A stretch of 64,000 nucleotides of DNA from Siphonodentalium dalli (GCA_032622095.1 CP136063.1:72209980-72273979); one strand, 5' to 3'; shown: positions 48,890-59,966, numbered from the stretch's first letter. Numbers and translations are program-made. The notes: generated by a model from the sequence alone, not told the origin.

Positions 48890-49800
48890 CATTTTAATCA
48901 ACGATGTTACCCGAACTGCGTCAAATTGAGCCAAAAATGGTAAGGCCTGTAGTCTGTGTTAACGGATTGATTTTTGGCCACTGACCGCCATGTTTTTTTG
49001 CCGAAAGGCCGCTAAAATGACCCGTTCCCAGCTACATGTTATGACAAATTTCAAAATGATCTGACCAAAGGACTTGTAGCACGTGCTAGTGGGAATTGTC
49101 GGATGTACACATGCACACACAGCATATCATGGTCAGAAAACAGGGTTCCCCAACATATCTCTGTATTCATCCCTATCCCTTTTATTGGTTACCCCCGAAG
49201 CGACATATGATGTTTGGTGATGACCTGATGAGGGATGTGGTCTGTAGGGTGTGTCAAAGGATTTATTCATCTAAAGAGTAAAATCCAAGATGGCTGCTGA
49301 CTGCCATGTTTTTCTTAACAGATTTCAGATAAAATTGATGGCTCCCATCTATAGATCACCCTGATGATCCATGTGAAATTTGGTGACGATCAGATGAGGG
49401 ATATGTTCTATAGGGTGTGCCGAAGGATTTGGTCAAACAAAGAGTAAAATTAAAGATGGCGGCAATGTTTTTCATAAAAAATCCTTCAAAATTTTATAGC
49501 TCCAAGCTAGAGGCGATCCTAAACATGCCTGTACATTATCAAAACATTTCTTCAATAAATGTGGAATGCAAAGTGTGCTGATGGATTTAAATTTGAAATC
49601 AAAGTTACTGCTGGCGGCCAAGTTTTTCAATGAAATTCGGAAAAAATTGATGGTTCCCATCTACATGTAGAGGTCTCACTGTTGGGTGTGCCAAAGGAAA
49701 TTGTTGATGGATGGATGGATGGACTGACGGACAACGGATACCAACTCATGGCAATAGCTCAAACCTCTGAAACCTGACTTTGTCAAGTTGAGCTAAAAAT
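48890..49800 (+). mobile_element. Family A element, diverged copy lacking a clear 5' end
   Basis: Core units with ggccactgaccgccatgttt, aaatgacccgttccca and tgacaaatttcaaaatgatc start near 48945. Two units around 49260-49480 have aagatggctgctgactgcca. The tail is a gatg repeat (gatggatggatggatgg). The 3' end is ctcatggcaatagctcaaac, then agttgagctaaaaat. Confidence 0.7.
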
Positions 49801-49849
49801 TATTCATTTATATTACTGTATCCACATATCATGATAGACATTATGTATA

Positions 49850-49990
49850 CCTTATCAGTTTTCAGCTATCTCTGGGATAATATCTTGATCAAATTCTGGT
49901 CGCTCACATTATTATCCATATATATATATATATAATGTAGCACTTTGAGTTCCAGGATCCTTAATGATAATGAAAACAAAATTATGAATA
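49850..49990 (+). repeat. Family K dispersed repeat with a TA microsatellite
   Basis: The words tcagttttcagct and taatatcttgatcaaattct match the other K copies. A (TA)n run of about 16 bases follows at 49918-49934. Confidence 0.55.
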
Positions 49991-50233
49991 ATCCTTCACT
50001 AATCATACAATAATAATCCTTGTACACAATAATCCAGAGTAAATTCCAAGACGGTGGCCATTTTTTAAACAAATTTGAATTTTTTTTATGGCTCTGATCT
50101 GGTTGTCATACTGAAGATCTATATTAAGTTTGGTGACAATCGGATAAGGGCTTGCAGGATGTGCCAAAGGATTCACCATGGAAAGTGTAAAATTCATGAT
50201 GGTCACCCCAAAGAACCATATGAAGTTTGAATT

Positions 50234-52760
50234 AAAGTGTCAATGACACTGTAGCTCAACTTGGAAAGGGAATAATTTCATGTGTTAAAGTCAATGGAGT
50301 GATTAGGAATGTGGAAAGTTGAAAGGTCTAGTTATGCAAAGAGTAAAATCTAAGATGGCCGCTGGCAGCCATGTTTTTTTGCCAAATGATCCCAAAAAGA
50401 CTCGTTCCCATTTACATGTCATTATTAACATCCAGTACAAATTTCATGATGATCTGACAAATGATACGACCTGTAGGCCGCGCCAAAGGATTTAGTCATG
50501 CAAAGAGTTAAATCCAAGATGGCTTCTGGTGGCCATTTTTTTTGGCCGAATGACCCCAAAATGACTCGTTCCCATCTACATGTCAATATTAACATCCTTG
50601 ACAAATTTCATGATGATCAGACAAGCAGTATGACCTGTAGCCCGCGCCAATGGATTGAATTTTGAAATCCAAAATGGTGGCTGGTGGCCATGTTTTTTGC
50701 CGAATGACCCCAAAATAACTCGTTCCCATCTACATGACAATGTCAACATTCATGACACATTTTATAAAGATCGAACCAAAGGTACAACCTGTAGCCCGTC
50801 CTAATGGATTGAATTTTGAAATCCAAGATGGCCGCTGGCGGCCATGTTGTTTGTCCGAATGACCCCAAAATGACTCCCATCTACATTCCAATTTCAACAG
50901 CCATGACAAATTTCATGATGACCAGACTGAAGGTACGACCTGTAGCCCGTGCTAAAGGATTTATTTTAGTCATACAAAGAGTAAAATCCAAAATGGCTGC
51001 TGGCGGCCATGTTTTTTTGCCGAATGACCCCAAAATGAATCGTTCCCATCTACATGTCATTGTTAACTTCCATGAACAAATTTATGATGATCCGACCAAA
51101 GGTACAACCTGTAGGCCATGCCAAAGAATTCAGTCATGCAAAGAGTAAAATCTAAGATGGCTGCCGGTGGCCATGTTTTTTGGCGGAACAACCCAAAATT
51201 ACTAGTTTCCCATCTACATGTCAGTATTAATATCCATGACAAATTTCATGATGATCAGACAAACAGTACGACCTGTAGCCTGTGCTAATGGATTGAATAT
51301 TGAAATCCAAGATGGCCACTGGCGGCCATGTTTTTTTCCCGAATGAACCCAAAATGACTCGTTCCCATCTACATTTCAATGTCAACAGCTATGAGACATT
51401 TTATGATAATCCGACCAAGGGTACGGCCTGTAGGCCGTACCAAAGAATTTAGTCATGCAAAGAGTAAATCTAAGATGGCTGCTGGCAGCCATGTTTTTTG
51501 GCCGAATGACTCCAAAATTACTCGTTCCCATCTACATGTCAATGTTAACATTCATGACAAATTTCATGATGATCAGTCCAAAGGTACGACCTGTAGCCCG
51601 TGCTAATGGATTGAATTTTGAAATCCAAGATGGCCACTGGCAGCAATGTTGTTTGTCCGAATGTCCCGAAAATGACTCGTTCCCATTTACATTCCAATTT
51701 CAACAGCCATGACAATTTTCATGATGATCAGACTAAAGGTACGACCTGTAGCCCGTGCTAAAGGATTTAGTCATACAAAGAGTAAAATCCAAAATGGCTG
51801 CTGGCGGCCATGTTTTTTGACCCCATCATAACTCAATACCAACTACATGTCAATATTAACATCCATTTCAAATTTCATAATGATCCGAAAAAAGATACGA
51901 CCTGTAGACTGTGGTAATGGATTGAATTCCGAAATCCAAGATGGCCGCTGGCTGCCATGTTTTTTTGGCCGAACAACCCAAAATCATTCATTCCCATCTA
52001 CATGGCATTGTTAACATCCATGACAAATTTCATGAAGATCCGACCTGTAGCCCGCGCCAAAGGATTTAGTCATGTAAAGAGCAAAATCCAAGATGGCTGC
52101 TGGTGGCCATGTTTTCTGGCCGAATGACCCCAAAACGACTCGTTCCCATCTACATGTAATTTTTAACATCCATGACAAATTTCATGAAGATCCGACAAAA
52201 GCTATGACCGGTAGCCCGCGCCAAAGGATTAGTCATGTAAAGAGCAAAATCCAAGATGGCTGCTGGCAGCCATGTTTTTTGTCCGAACGACTCCAAAATC
52301 ACTTGTCAATGTTAACATATATGACAAATTTCATGATGATCAGAGGAACAGTACGACCTGTAGCCCGCGCCAATGGATTTAATTTTGAAATCCAAGATGG
52401 CCACCAGCAGCCATGTATTTTGACCCCAAAATGACTCATTCCCATCTACATGTCAATGACAACATTCATGACAAATTTCATAAAGATCAGACCAAACGTA
52501 CCACCTGTAGCCCGCGCCAAAGGATTTAGTCATGCAAAGAGTAAAATCCAAGATGGCTGCTGGCGGCCATGTTTTTGGCGGAATGACCCCAAAATGACTC
52601 GTTCCCATCTACACGTCATTATTAACATCCATGACAAATTTCATAAAGATCAGACCAAAGGTACGACCTGTAGCCCGCGCAAAAGGAAATTGTTGACAGA
52701 CACACACACGACAACCCATGGCAATAGCTCAAACTTACAAAGTAAGTTGAGCTAAAAATA
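50234..52760 (+). mobile_element. Family A element with an expanded core array (about 15 units)
   Basis: Both ends match the compact copy at 43797: aaagtgtcaatgacactgta with gtagctcaacttgg at the start, and ccatggcaatagctcaaact, then agtaagttgagctaaaaa, at the end. Between them run about 15 units of about 155-165 bp, against about four in the compact copy. Units alternate between two versions of the joining segment (caaaggatttagtcatgcaa versus ctaatggattgaattttgaa), so part of the array is a two-unit higher-order repeat. Open frames up to 113 codons across it are repeat translations. Confidence 0.88.
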
Positions 52761-53517
52761 ACGGCTCCTATCTGAGGTCACCCTGAAGATCCCTGTGAGT
52801 TTGGTGATGATCCGATGAGGCAGAAGGCATGTAGGGTGTGCCGAAGGATTTAGTCATACAATGAGTAAAATCCAAGATGGCTGCTGGTGGCCATGTTTTT
52901 CAATAAATATCGAAAACAATTTATGGCTCCAATCTAAAGGTCAGTCAAAAGTACCATATGAAGTTTGTTACAAAGAGATGAGGGATGAGGGACCTGTAGA
53001 CCGTGCCAAAGAATTTAGTCATGCAAAGAGTAAAATTCAAGATGGCTGCTGGCGGCCATGTTTTTTTGCCGAATGACCCCAAAATGACTCGTTCCCATCT
53101 ACATGTCATTGTTAATCTCCCATGACAATTTTCATGATGATCAGATAAACAGTACAACATGTAGCCCGTGCTAATGGATTAAATTTTGAAATCCAAGATG
53201 GCATCTGGCGGCCATGTTTTTTAGCCGATTAACCCCAAATGACTCGTTCCCATTTACATGTCATTGTTAATATCCATGACAAATTTCAAGAAGATCTGAC
53301 CAAAGGTACAACCTGTAGCCCGCGCCAAAGGATTTAGTCATGCAAAGAGTAAAATCCAAGATTGCTGCCGACAGCCATCTTTTTTGGCCGAATGACCCCA
53401 AAATGACTCGTTCCCATCTACATCTCATTGTTAGCATACATGACAAATTTCAAGAAGATCTGACCAAAGCTACGACCTGTAGCCCATGCCAAAGGATTTA
53501 GTCATGCAAAGAGTCGA
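52761..53517 (+). mobile_element. Family A units, truncated copy
   Basis: Four to five further core units follow directly after the end of the preceding element. The stretch lacks the 5' palindrome and breaks off inside the motif gtcatgcaaagagt at 53516, where unrelated sequence begins. Confidence 0.75.
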
Positions 53518-54040
53518 TTGATCAGAATCTTTATTTATTTTCGAATAGCGGTTGCTGCTATTTAGTTCAGTCATGAACGTAGTGCGTATCCTTCTGAAAG
53601 CAGCAATCTGCGAAAGCGGTCATGTTGACCTAGCTGCTATTTAACTATTCTGACATTTTGAATGAGGTTTTGGCCATGTGACGGTCATGCGACAAGCAAA
53701 ACATGCGTGTTGCCATCGTCACGAGCCGGATTTTCCAGGTGAAATCAAACTCAGTTTGATCGGTCAGATTAAATCGAATCCGACAAAAACCGGCCCAAAG
53801 TGTGGGCGCACCCGATCCCGGTTGTCCCAGATTTATCCGGCAGCCGAGATCGTGTGCGCCGACACTAAGTTGTATTGATTTTTCGCCACTTCACAATCAC
53901 GGGCATTCACGATTGCCAGACCTGCTAGGCCTATATTTGAGTTCCACCGAAGTTCTGTATCTGTAGATACATGTATTACAGTGCAGGAACCAATTCTGGT
54001 TGTAGACGACACACTGGTCCAGGTGCTACCACGGCCGAGT
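53518..54040. other. CpG-richer stretch without a supported gene
   Basis: The part at 53690-53870 is richer in CG (cacgagccgg, gggcgcacccgatcccgg, gtgtgcgccgacac) than its surroundings. A frame of 66 codons (53678-53878) has no splice or domain support. It could be a promoter-side CpG patch of the gene that follows, or part of an older repeat. Confidence 0.35.
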
Positions 54041-54044
54041 AACA

Positions 54045-54640
54045 TTATAACCCTGTGGTGACTCCAGTAGCATTCTTTAACGTGCACACACCAAGGCATG
54101 TACACGGGTCATGCAGCCATTAAATTAATGTCCGCACCCGATCGGACAGCGTGGCTGCACCCACGACAACATACCTATTACCTGGACAAGTGTTGTAATG
54201 GGGGGGGGGAGAGTCAGCATTTTGCAATCAGATCTTTATTCAGTGATCTCGAATGAGACTTTTCAGCCTGACAAACTTGGTATCTGACCGAGTTCTGATT
54301 TTTGTCAGAATACCCTGCCCAGGTTCAAGTTGCAATCCCCGGTCCGCTAGCACGAGAGACCAATACGCTACCTCTCGGCTACCGACTTCCTAGTCCAACA
54401 AATTAGATTATTCGGGTTAAGATATATTTTCATATTTGGACATTTACGATTATCTTGACCTTTCTAAGGGATTAACTTCATTAAGCCCAATTTAAGGCCA
54501 CATAAATCATTTATTAAATGTCCAAATATTAAAATAGGTCTTAATCCGAATCGTCTAATTTGTTGGACTACCGACTTCCCAGTTGGTGAGCGTTCCGTAT
54601 CATCCGTCAGATGGAGGTGGGGCGAAATCAGAGCGGGTCG
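54045..54640 (-). mobile_element. tRNA-like SINE on the minus strand, split by a MITE
   Basis: Read on the minus strand, agtcggtagccgagaggtag, then cgtattgg, resembles an A box. The segment gaccggggattgcaactt, about 35 bases on, resembles a B-box region. Further down are catgacccgtgtacatgcc, then ttggtgtgtgcacgttaaag, a 3' motif I associate with SINEs of marine animals. The head is interrupted by the 180-bp element at 54391-54570. The outer limits are uncertain. Confidence 0.45.
54391..54570. mobile_element. 180-bp MITE with 9-bp target duplication
   Basis: The ends tagtccaacaaattaga and tctaatttgttggacta are inverse, and the arms continue to ttatttggacattt-type words near the middle. The direct repeat ccgacttcc flanks it at 54382-54390 and 54571-54579. 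A 9-bp duplication is typical of Mutator-like elements, while hAT elements make 8 bp; the class is inferred only from this. Confidence 0.8.
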
Positions 54641-54752
54641 AGAAATCGTTACAAAATTCGCCCAATCCCACAATGCAATATTCAGCGTCTTCGTTGTTAA
54701 GTGTATCTAAGATACGTAATTATAGTTTGCGTTGGCCAAAAACCAAACAACA

Positions 54753-54876
54753 ATGACGGCCGAAAACTTTCATAGGATAAATTTCAATGACATTGCTAAA
54801 TTTATCCAAGCATATGAAAAGAGAACAATTTCGAAGTTTTCCGGGTGGAAAACTGAAAAAGGCTTTTCTGAAGGAT
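54753..54876 (+). CDS. Candidate first exon of the SWIM zinc-finger gene
   Basis: An ATG with A at -3 (caacaATGa) opens 41 codons: MTAENFHRINFNDIAKFIQA, then YEKRTISKFSGWKTEKGFSE and G. A donor (GGAT followed by gtatgt) at 54877 leaves one base of the next codon. The pattern of an amphipathic segment, a tyrosine and a K-rich stretch resembles N-termini of animal SWIM-type proteins as I remember them (a weak resemblance). An in-frame TAA follows shortly after the donor, as expected if this is an exon. No linking exon (start phase 1, end phase 2) was found between here and 57246, so membership in the same gene is an inference. Confidence 0.35.
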
Positions 54877-55057
54877 GTATGTTGTTGTACATTTGCTAAT
54901 AAGAATTTTGAGTTATGTCCCATTGATTGAATTAACTCAATAACTGTCACAGACTCACACTCTGACACTGGCAATTGAAATTGAATGCAAATGTATTCTC
55001 AGTCACAAGGGATGGTTATGGCTTAAGCCTTGAGTATCATTTATGGGATTATTCACG

Positions 55058-55168
55058 AGGCCCCTGGGGAAAATTACTAAAATACCACTATAGACTATAA
55101 AAGTGGTATAGACTAGTCTATAGTCTATAATTGTATTTAGCAATTTTGTTGTTTTCCCCAGGGGGCCT
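55058..55168. mobile_element. Foldback element, about 110 bp
   Basis: The arms aggcccctggggaaaattac and ttttccccagggggcct are inverse. The inner part, tatagactataaaagtggta against tagactagtctatagtctat, pairs as well. A solo arm is at about 17592. Confidence 0.75.
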
Positions 55169-55169
55169 G

Positions 55170-56635
55170 TGCAGCGTGCTCACACTCACAGTGACAGTGC
55201 TGTGGTATTAAAACTATTAATAATATAAAAATATTAATAGTATTATTATTATAAATTTAATTATTCATTTATTGCTCAATATTTACTAAATTACTACTGA
55301 AAACATTATATTCAATAACATTGTGACTGCAAAGCCCATTGTGAATTTTGACTGTCAAATATTTCGAGGGGGTGGGGTGTCAATATAAATTATTATAATT
55401 AATATACTGGTATAAAGCCTTTAAAGGCCTACCCGGTATGGCATATTAGAGTTGTCTGTTGGTGCAATTGAATACCCTATTTTCAATTTTTGTGTGATGA
55501 CTCAGTACTTCCCCGGGGTCATGGGGTAGAGTGGGTCACCCATTGGAATTCAATAACATACCCCATAACAACAACCGAAACAGTTATTCAACCCGTATAC
55601 AGTCTTTGTCGACACTTAGTGCTCAGATTCCTCCTTTTTTCACATAAAAAAATTTAATATGCTTGCTTCACGTCATATGTGCTTGGGACATCTTATGAGC
55701 ATCACAAGAATCCATAGATGAGGCAACTCATCGATGGTATGGAGTTATCTCCACTCCACCCCAGTTTCCCCTACATGTCAATTGTAAGACCAGGTCAACA
55801 GGACAGTTGTTGGATTTGTTTTGGTGTAAAAAATAACTGATATTCATTGTTAAAATACTCATGAACCAAGTGCTATACGAGTATGAACATTTTGATGCAA
55901 ACAACATGGTGGGCTAATTATAATAATGAATATATGGCTGGAGTCATATAATTTCATTATAATTAGAATGTCGTTTACAAATTACATCATTTATACTAAT
56001 AGAGCGATTTCATGTATTTTGTCCCAATACATGGCTCAGTCAAATTCATTCATTTGTTGCATATATTCTGCTGAGTAAAAAGGTGATGGTCCCATAAATA
56101 ACACGATTTAGTGTACACTACCCCTTTAAACTTAAAGTGATGCTATCATATTTTACTATAGATTTTGATATTAATCTGTGGGTTTTGACAATTTCCAACA
56201 ACTTCTAAGGCAATGAATTAGCAAAGTATAGAAAAGGGGTTAAAGATGATACATCTCTTGCAAGTTTTGTATAATTTCCTGGGTATAAAATAATAAATAT
56301 GAACTTTATCTCATTTTTATTATTTTATATACAAGAAAATGTATAAATGGTATTTAGGAAGGTTAAAAAAAAATATGGGGGGGGGGTCCCAGGGGGACTA
56401 ATGAGCGCAAACAAACAAAATGTATTTTTATATTTTTATTTAATTACATAACTATATATATATTACATAAAATAATATACTGACATACATTTTACGTACT
56501 GAAAAAAATAAAGTCAAAACAAATGGAAATCACTAAATAATGAATTGTAAATAAATGTTATATAATACAGTACCACACAAGAGCTGGGCTATGACCAGTG
56601 TTTTCACCCTGCCCACCCCCTCCCCCAAATTTTCA
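55170..56635. other. No exon found; a family J repeat lies inside
   Basis: I searched this part for an exon joining 54876 to 57246 and saw none. Family J (55955-56120) and an A-run/G-run stretch near 56366-56395 are the only recognisable items. Confidence 0.4.
55955..56120 (+). repeat. Family J dispersed repeat
   Basis: The words taatttcattataattaga, gtttaca, catgtattttg, attcattcatttgttgcata and tattctgctgagtaaa parallel the copy at 35436-35590. Confidence 0.6.
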
Positions 56636-56639
56636 ATTT

Positions 56640-57234
56640 CAATAGTATTACGGGTGGGGTGAATTATCTGGCCAGCGCCTCAAGGGAAAGTTCTGCCCAA
56701 ATTTTAAATTTAACTGTATTATGGGAGAGTTCTGACCAAATTTTGAATTTAACTGGTAGGGTGAATTATCTGGCCAGCGCCTCTACAGAGAGTTCTGCCT
56801 AAATTTTGAATTTAACTGGTATTACGGGTTCGGTGAATGATCTGGTCAGCACCTCAAGGGAGAATTCTGCCCAAATTTTCGATTTAACTGGTAAACTGGT
56901 ATTACGGGTGGGGTGAATGATCTGGCCAGTGCCTCAAGGGAAAGTTCTGCCCAAATTTTAAATTTAACTGGTATTATGGGTGGGGTGAATGATCTGGCCA
57001 GCGCCTCAAGGGGGACTTCTGCCCAAATTTTCAATTTAACTGGTATTACGGGTGTGGTGAATTATCTGGCCAGCGCCTCAAGGGAGAGTTCTGACCAAAT
57101 GTTTAATTTTCAATAGTATTATGGGTGGGGTCACACTGGGGTGAATTATCTGGCCAGCGCCTCTACAGAGTTCTGCCCAAATTTTCAATTTTCAATTTAA
57201 CTGGTATTACGGGTGGGGTGGGGTGAATTATCTG
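56640..57234 (+). repeat. Minisatellite of about 70-75 bp units abutting a splice acceptor
   Basis: About nine units, some shortened, carry attacgggtggggtgaatta, tctggccagcgcctcaaggg and agttctgcccaaattttcaa, then tttaactggt. The last unit stops 12 bases before exon 57246, so the repeat supplies the intron right up to the pyrimidine tract. The frames at 56846-57116 on both strands are translations of the array. Confidence 0.88.
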
Positions 57235-57245
57235 TCCTTTTATAG

Positions 57246-57383
57246 ATACATTGAGGAAAACACAAAATTTTCAAGTGAAAGAAGCTGGTATGACCAGACC
57301 GTACCAAGGTGGCTGTGGGAGAGACCGAGACAGTTTGTTACTCACTGCATCAAGAAAATGGATAAAGCAAAAAAGTTCAAAAG
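57246..57383 (+). CDS. SWIM zinc-finger protein, exon before the finger
   Basis: Internal exon of the SWIM gene. The acceptor is ctttttatag and the donor AAAAG followed by gtaaat. The exon begins with the last base of a split codon and ends two bases into one. In frame with the SWIM exon it reads YIEENTKFSSERSWYDQTVP, then RWLWERPRQFVTHCIKKMDK and AKKFK. The pattern (aromatic/basic, WYDQTVP, RPRxFVxHC) is typical of the segment just before the SWIM finger in animal proteins of this kind. A second frame is also open across the exon but would hit a stop at once in the next exon. A minisatellite lies immediately upstream, and a family E element lies in the following intron. Confidence 0.72.
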
Positions 57384-57417
57384 GTAAATGGCCATAATAA
57401 AACAAATCTTCAAACAA

Positions 57418-57900
57418 TGAGAGGCCGATCACGATCGGCAGATGTTTAACCCATCCCTTGGCGATAAATAATTGCTATGATCAGAACCATAATCTAGAGT
57501 TTTGATGTCGATTTATAGAGTATGCTGTACTAAAGTAGTATAGACAAATGTACATAATAACACAAATTATTTGAATTTATGGGTCAAAAGAGAAGGGTTA
57601 ATATACATGTAACATCAAAACTATAAATGTTCGAGTTATGGCAGAATGCGTCAATTCTAAGTCGAAAAAGGGCCATAACTCTGTAACAAAACCTAGGATC
57701 AAACCCAAATTCGAACTCGATCTGTATTTTGGGCTGAGAAACCCAAATACAAAATTTGGTTCCAATCGGATAAAAAATGTTTGAGTTGTTTGTCACATTA
57801 CTCGTAAAGTGTCTATGGCAGACAGACGAACGAACGACGAGTGGTCAATCCGAACAATGACACTATGTTTACAATACTATGGTATGGGTAAACATAAAAA
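57418..57900 (+). mobile_element. Family E pearl/Helentron-like element, intact intronic copy
   Basis: The 5' end reads atgagaggccgatcacgatc with the palindrome ccgatcacgatcgg, then the subterminal gatgtttaacccatccc. A core with gtcgaaaaagggccataact and aaattcgaactcgatctgta follows. The tail is gacagacgaacgaacgacga. The hairpin gtttacaatactatggtatg, then ggtaaac, ends ataaaaa. It lies in the SWIM gene intron between 57383 and 58094, in the sense direction. Confidence 0.85.
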
Positions 57901-58093
57901 TAGGCTATTCAATAATTGAACACAAAAGAGGTACCTCATTTGACTTCTTGGTCTATAAAATAACCGTTTAATCATAGCCTTACATATTTCTGAAAGGGGA
58001 AAATTGTTTCGCCAATATCTTGATTGTTTCAATTCTCTACAATAAAGGTGTGGTACCTATGTGTGACTGACCCAAACGATGAATTATTTGCAG

Positions 58094-58365
58094 TGAAGAT
58101 GTGATCCATGAAATGGACGACACCTACTTAGTAAGGAGTGAGCAGTTCTCAGATGTCTGGTATAGAGTGATAATGGGAAAGTATGAAAATGAGCTAAGCT
58201 GTACCTGCTTCTACTGGGACAAGAAGCGTTTGCCATGCAAACACCTGTTTGCAGTCACCACACACCATGAAGAGTTCTTGCCAGAATCTTATCTCAAGAA
58301 TATCTACTTTAACCTGGATTCGGATATAGTTTCAACAAGTGCCACCAATATGGATCCAATTACTG
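58094..58365 (+). CDS. SWIM zinc-finger protein, finger-encoding exon
   Basis: This exon carries the SWIM zinc finger. The acceptor is attatttgcag and the donor TACTG followed by gtaagg; it starts with one base closing a split codon and ends with one base of the next. The 90 full codons read EDVIHEMDDTYLVRSEQFSD, then VWYRVIMGKYENE and the finger SCTCFYWDKKRLPCKH, which fits C-x-C-x9-C-x-H (family CxCx(n)CxH), followed by LFAVTTHHEEFLPESYLKN. SWIM fingers bind zinc and occur in ZSWIM proteins and in MULE transposases, with DNA- or protein-binding roles. No MULE transposase domain is seen in the window. The alternative that it is a domesticated or decayed transposon gene cannot be excluded. 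The donor serves two possible downstream exon sets. Confidence 0.88.
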
Positions 58366-59069
58366 GTAAGGCCAAATAAAAAAATATGTTCGGTTCTCAG
58401 TGACCGCCGCGTCCCAAAAATATGTGCGCATTAAAGCTTTTTATTGTCATTCCAAAATAAATATATATAAACATGTATCCCGCATTCGAAATGACATGTA
58501 TTGTTTTCTGATGACAGATGTTCTATAATAAAACATGTATTAAATATAAATAATTTGTCTTGTTCTATCCTTCACATCCCTGCCACAGAGATGTATAAAA
58601 CTGTTAAATACCACGCCCTTCCTGTATTTTAACAAACATTTTTAGGAATAATTTAAACCAAAAAAAACCTGCCTCCCGCATGGTTAAAATGTATAATAAA
58701 AAAATAAATATAAAAGCCTGCCTCTCTCATGGCTTAAAGTGGTAATAAATACTAAAAATAAATACCGCCCTCGCCTCATCACTTTGAAAAAAAATTTGCT
58801 TCAGAACCAGATATTTTTTTATTTGGCCTAATAGTGTTGGTGGAACTACAGTAAGACACCACAGCCCTCACATTTGGACACCACACCCCTCACATTTGGA
58901 CTTTACCTACTGACCAAATGCAAAGTTTCACTAGCAGTTGTGACAAAATAAAAAATAACCCAACGTGAGCCCCCCCCCCCCCCCCCAATAATATTGCATC
59001 TATTTTGAGCCATTTCAGCTGCGAAAATAATCAAACAAACAAACTGCACTAAAATGATATTTCTTTTAG
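58366..59069 (+). other. Intron of the SWIM gene with a poly-C tract
   Basis: AT-rich intron. A C-run of about 15 lies at 58972-58986, and no element with both ends is seen. The word tatttggcctaatagtg at about 58822 recalls the ends of family L. Confidence 0.55.
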
Positions 59070-59202
59070 CTCAAACAGATCACAGTTCAATCATCGACAC
59101 GCAGAGAGATGATCTGGTTTATATTGATGATCACGGGCAAGACATTGAAATAGTTGATAGCATTAAGAAATGCAGACGCACTGAGTGCCTTGATTTGTGC
59201 AG
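59070..59202 (+). CDS. SWIM gene, 3' set A, penultimate exon
   Basis: Acceptor tttcttttag and donor GTGCAG followed by gtatgt. Its entry phase fits exon 58094-58365 exactly. It encodes about 44 residues: QTDHSSIIDTQRDDLVYIDD, then HGQDIEIVDSIKKCRR and TECLDLC, an acidic linker leading into a helix. Together with the next exon it makes a complete C-terminus. No domain other than this SWIM-adjacent region is recognised. Confidence 0.7.
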
Positions 59203-59562
59203 GTATGTATTATTTTATCATGCAAATGAACAGCAATTTAGGCCTAAAAATAGAGATGGGGAATGTCCCTGGTAATAGCTAAGAATTGCAGATTAACATG
59301 GCACTGAAGTGTAAATACTAGTATCTGCATAGTTTAAAAAATTGAAAAATATAATTTAGGAATACAAGCTTTGGGCAAAATTGCACACAAGTCAATTCCT
59401 ATATATCTGGTTATACCCCTCCCAATATAACTTTGTTACGGTGGGGTGCAAAGATATTTCCGATCTGGCTTCAAAACCTAAAATATGTGAAGGTCTATGA
59501 AATCTTATAATTTGAACTGCTTACAACCTTTGAAATGCTTATACAAGCGTAAAATTTTTCAG

Positions 59563-59839
59563 AGAGATAGTCAGCAAGCTGCATTTATGCCAAGACGTCC
59601 ATGTCATCAACAGCCAGGAAAATGCACTGGAAAGTATCAACCACGACATTGGAGCCAGTCTTCCAAAACAATGTGGGCTAACTCTGTTACCTCCATCGGC
59701 CGCACGGAATGTGCACATCTCTGATAAAGGCATACCTAGAAGGAAGAAGAAGGATAAATTTAAGGGCCGGGTTGGGATTCGAGTAGAAATGGCAAGGAAA
59801 AGAGAAAAGGCAATGCAAGAAGGCGAGTCCTACATGTAG
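59563..59839 (+). CDS. SWIM gene, 3' set A, terminal exon
   Basis: The acceptor is aaatttttcag. The first base completes AGA, then the frame reads EIVSKLHLCQDVHVINSQEN, ALESINHDIGASLPKQCGLT, LLPPSAARNVHISDKGIPRR and KKKDKFKGRVGIR before ending at TAG (59837-59839), 91 full codons. The early part looks helical. The end is strongly basic (RRKKKDKFKGR, MARKRE), fitting a nuclear or nucleic-acid-binding tail. A second acceptor two bases downstream would switch frame to a shorter open path. No AATAAA is visible before the family D element at 59967, so the polyadenylation site of this set is unknown. Confidence 0.7.
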
Positions 59840-59966
59840 ATTGTAAAACAATATTAATGCTAGTTATTAATGAGAGACACCGTGTGATTATATTGATAGA
59901 TTTTAACGAAAGAATTAGAATTTACTTGTTTGCTCAAACTTATTTGAACAGTACTAGTAAATGACT

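Noticed and set aside
50816-51148. Open frames of 60-113 codons with a recurring SKIQDGCWRPCF-like peptide (also at 5034-5821, 43882-44230, 51379-53076)
   Set aside because: They are translations of family A core units, repeat with the DNA period, and break at random; no start, splice or conserved codon pattern supports a protein.
48890-53517. CRISPR-like array (regular repeats of about 160 bp)
   Set aside because: Units are far too long, there are no unique spacers, and the DNA is eukaryotic.
53678-53878. CpG-rich frame of 66 codons as a possible exon
   Set aside because: No splice sites or recognisable motif; the composition fits a CpG patch or old repeat equally well.
57247-57382. Alternative reading frame of exon 57246 (starting TLRKTQNFQVKEAGMTRPYQ)
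   Set aside because: It is open but incompatible with the phase of the SWIM exon, where it stops after three codons.
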